From an uncultured Clostridia bacterium (GTDB taxonomy: Bacteria; Bacillota; Clostridia; HGM11514), in assembly GCA_902478725.1 (NCBI GenBank), contig CABSMD010000192.1:1-5174 (forward strand): a stretch of 5,174 nucleotides of DNA. Direction: 5' to 3'. This document shows, piece after piece, positions 4,788-5,174 of this stretch. The position numbers and the translations under genes were made by a program. Numbering within the stretch: position 1 is the first letter of the stretch; each line of letters opens with the position of its first letter. The notes under the pieces were generated by a model. That model was not told the DNA's origin. It worked only from the letters and a program-made list of their open reading frames with translations, and ran no database searches.

Positions 4788-4793
4788 GGAGAG
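4788..4793 (+). promoter_or_regulatory. Ribosome binding site choosing the transporter start
   Basis: GGAGAG lies 7 nt before ATG 4801. An in-frame ATG at 4759 would add 14 residues but has no good ribosome binding site. It also falls at about the predicted transcription start, so 4801 is preferred. Confidence 0.75.
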
Positions 4794-4800
4794 AGAAAAA

Positions 4801-5174
4801 ATGAGTAAACGATATAAGGGAATTTTGTGTATCCTGGCGGCGGCATTCTGTTTTGCCATCATGAATGCAAGCGTTCGGGCATCCGGTGAGCTGCCCGCTA
4901 TGCAGAAAGCATTTTTCCGCAATATTGTCGCGCTGGTGTGTGCCTATGCAGTGCTGAAAAAATCCGGAACGCCGGTGCGATGGAAGAAAGAAAATTTCTG
5001 GCTGCTGTTCATCCGTGCCGCAGCAGGGACCATCGGCGTGATTTGCAATTTTTACGCGGTAGATCATTTGGTGCTTTCAGATGCAACGATGTTAAATAAA
5101 ATGTCCCCCTTTTTTGCAATTTTGTTTTCCTTTTTGCTGTTAAAAGAGAATCTGAAGATCTACCAGGTAGTAGC
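4801..5174 (+). CDS. EamA/DMT-family membrane transporter, N-terminal part (3' end outside window)
   Basis: 124 codons are present before the window ends, reading MSKRYKGILCILAAAFCFAI onward with no stop. Hydrophobic segments at about residues 6-24, 37-52, 67-88 and 94-115 suggest four of the usual ten transmembrane helices, that is, most of the first EamA repeat. The pattern ending helix 1 (FAIMNASVR), the FFRN at the start of helix 2, and RAAAGTIGVICNFYAVDHL then SDATMLNKMSPFFAILFSFL are typical of drug/metabolite transporter permeases of the inner membrane. The substrate cannot be told from sequence. Such proteins export amino acids, metabolites or drugs, and many are uncharacterised. It has its own promoter after the ribosomal operon's terminator and is functionally unrelated to it. 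It is cut only by the window edge. Family confidence is high, and the exact start is less certain because an in-frame ATG lies at 4759. Confidence 0.9.
   Translation, partial: MSKRYKGILCILAAAFCFAIMNASVRASGELPAMQKAFFRNIVALVCAYAVLKKSGTPVRWKKENFWLLFIRAAAGTIGVICNFYAVDHLVLSDATMLNKMSPFFAILFSFLLLKENLKIYQVV

Noticed and set aside
4636..5067. Antisense open frame opposite the transporter
   Set aside because: It overlaps the transporter's promoter and coding region, has no convincing ribosome binding site and no recognisable protein pattern.
1..5174. Search for CRISPR arrays, insertion sequences, tRNA or rRNA genes, direct repeats and toxin or defence genes
   Set aside because: I saw no repeat-spacer pattern, terminal inverted repeats, cloverleaf or defence-type protein. 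The window is a housekeeping operon plus a transporter start.

Overview
The window is the 3' end of a classic spc/alpha ribosomal-protein operon, followed by the start of an unrelated transporter gene. All genes are on the + strand. The gene order is adk (C-terminal end only), map, a small KOW-domain protein, infA, rpmJ, rpsM, rpsK, rpsD, rpoA, rplQ, a strong intrinsic terminator, and then a 3'-truncated EamA/DMT-type membrane transporter. The KOW protein between map and infA, rpsD between rpsK and rpoA, strong AGGAGG-type Shine-Dalgarno sites and TTG starts point to a mid-GC Firmicute of the class Clostridia, plausibly an Oscillospiraceae/Ruminococcaceae relative. That placement is inference from gene order and protein texture, with no search behind it.

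Region 1-1206 holds the adk tail, map (N-terminal methionine removal) and the KOW protein. They are almost contiguous (2 and 11 nt gaps) and so surely cotranscribed. Region 1207-1575 holds infA (IF-1, TTG start) and the 37-residue rpmJ (L36, zinc-ribbon type). Region 1576-1658 is an 83-nt spacer with a bulged hairpin before rpsM. Region 1659-3096 holds rpsM, rpsK and rpsD (S13, S11, S4), with short gaps (19 and 21 nt) and canonical ribosome binding sites. Region 3097-3235 is the longest spacer inside the operon. It has a perfect 11-bp stem-loop, a weak promoter-like pair and a second hairpin just before the rpoA ribosome binding site. Region 3236-4573 holds rpoA (TTG start) and rplQ. The operon ends at a textbook terminator at 4588-4618.

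The genes supply ribosome parts (S13, S11, S4, L17, L36), an initiation factor, the RNA polymerase alpha subunit, nascent-protein processing (map) and adenylate balance (adk). This is a standard growth-rate-coupled housekeeping cluster. After the terminator, a new transcription unit begins with a consensus TTGACA -35, a 17-nt spacer and a TAGAGT -10, driving a DMT-family permease that runs off the window.

I found no evidence of a novel system, mobile element, CRISPR array or RNA gene. The most useful second-look items are the three structured spacers (before rpsM, after rpsD, before rpoA), which could set ribosomal-protein versus polymerase stoichiometry or mediate autogenous control, and the poorly characterised KOW protein.
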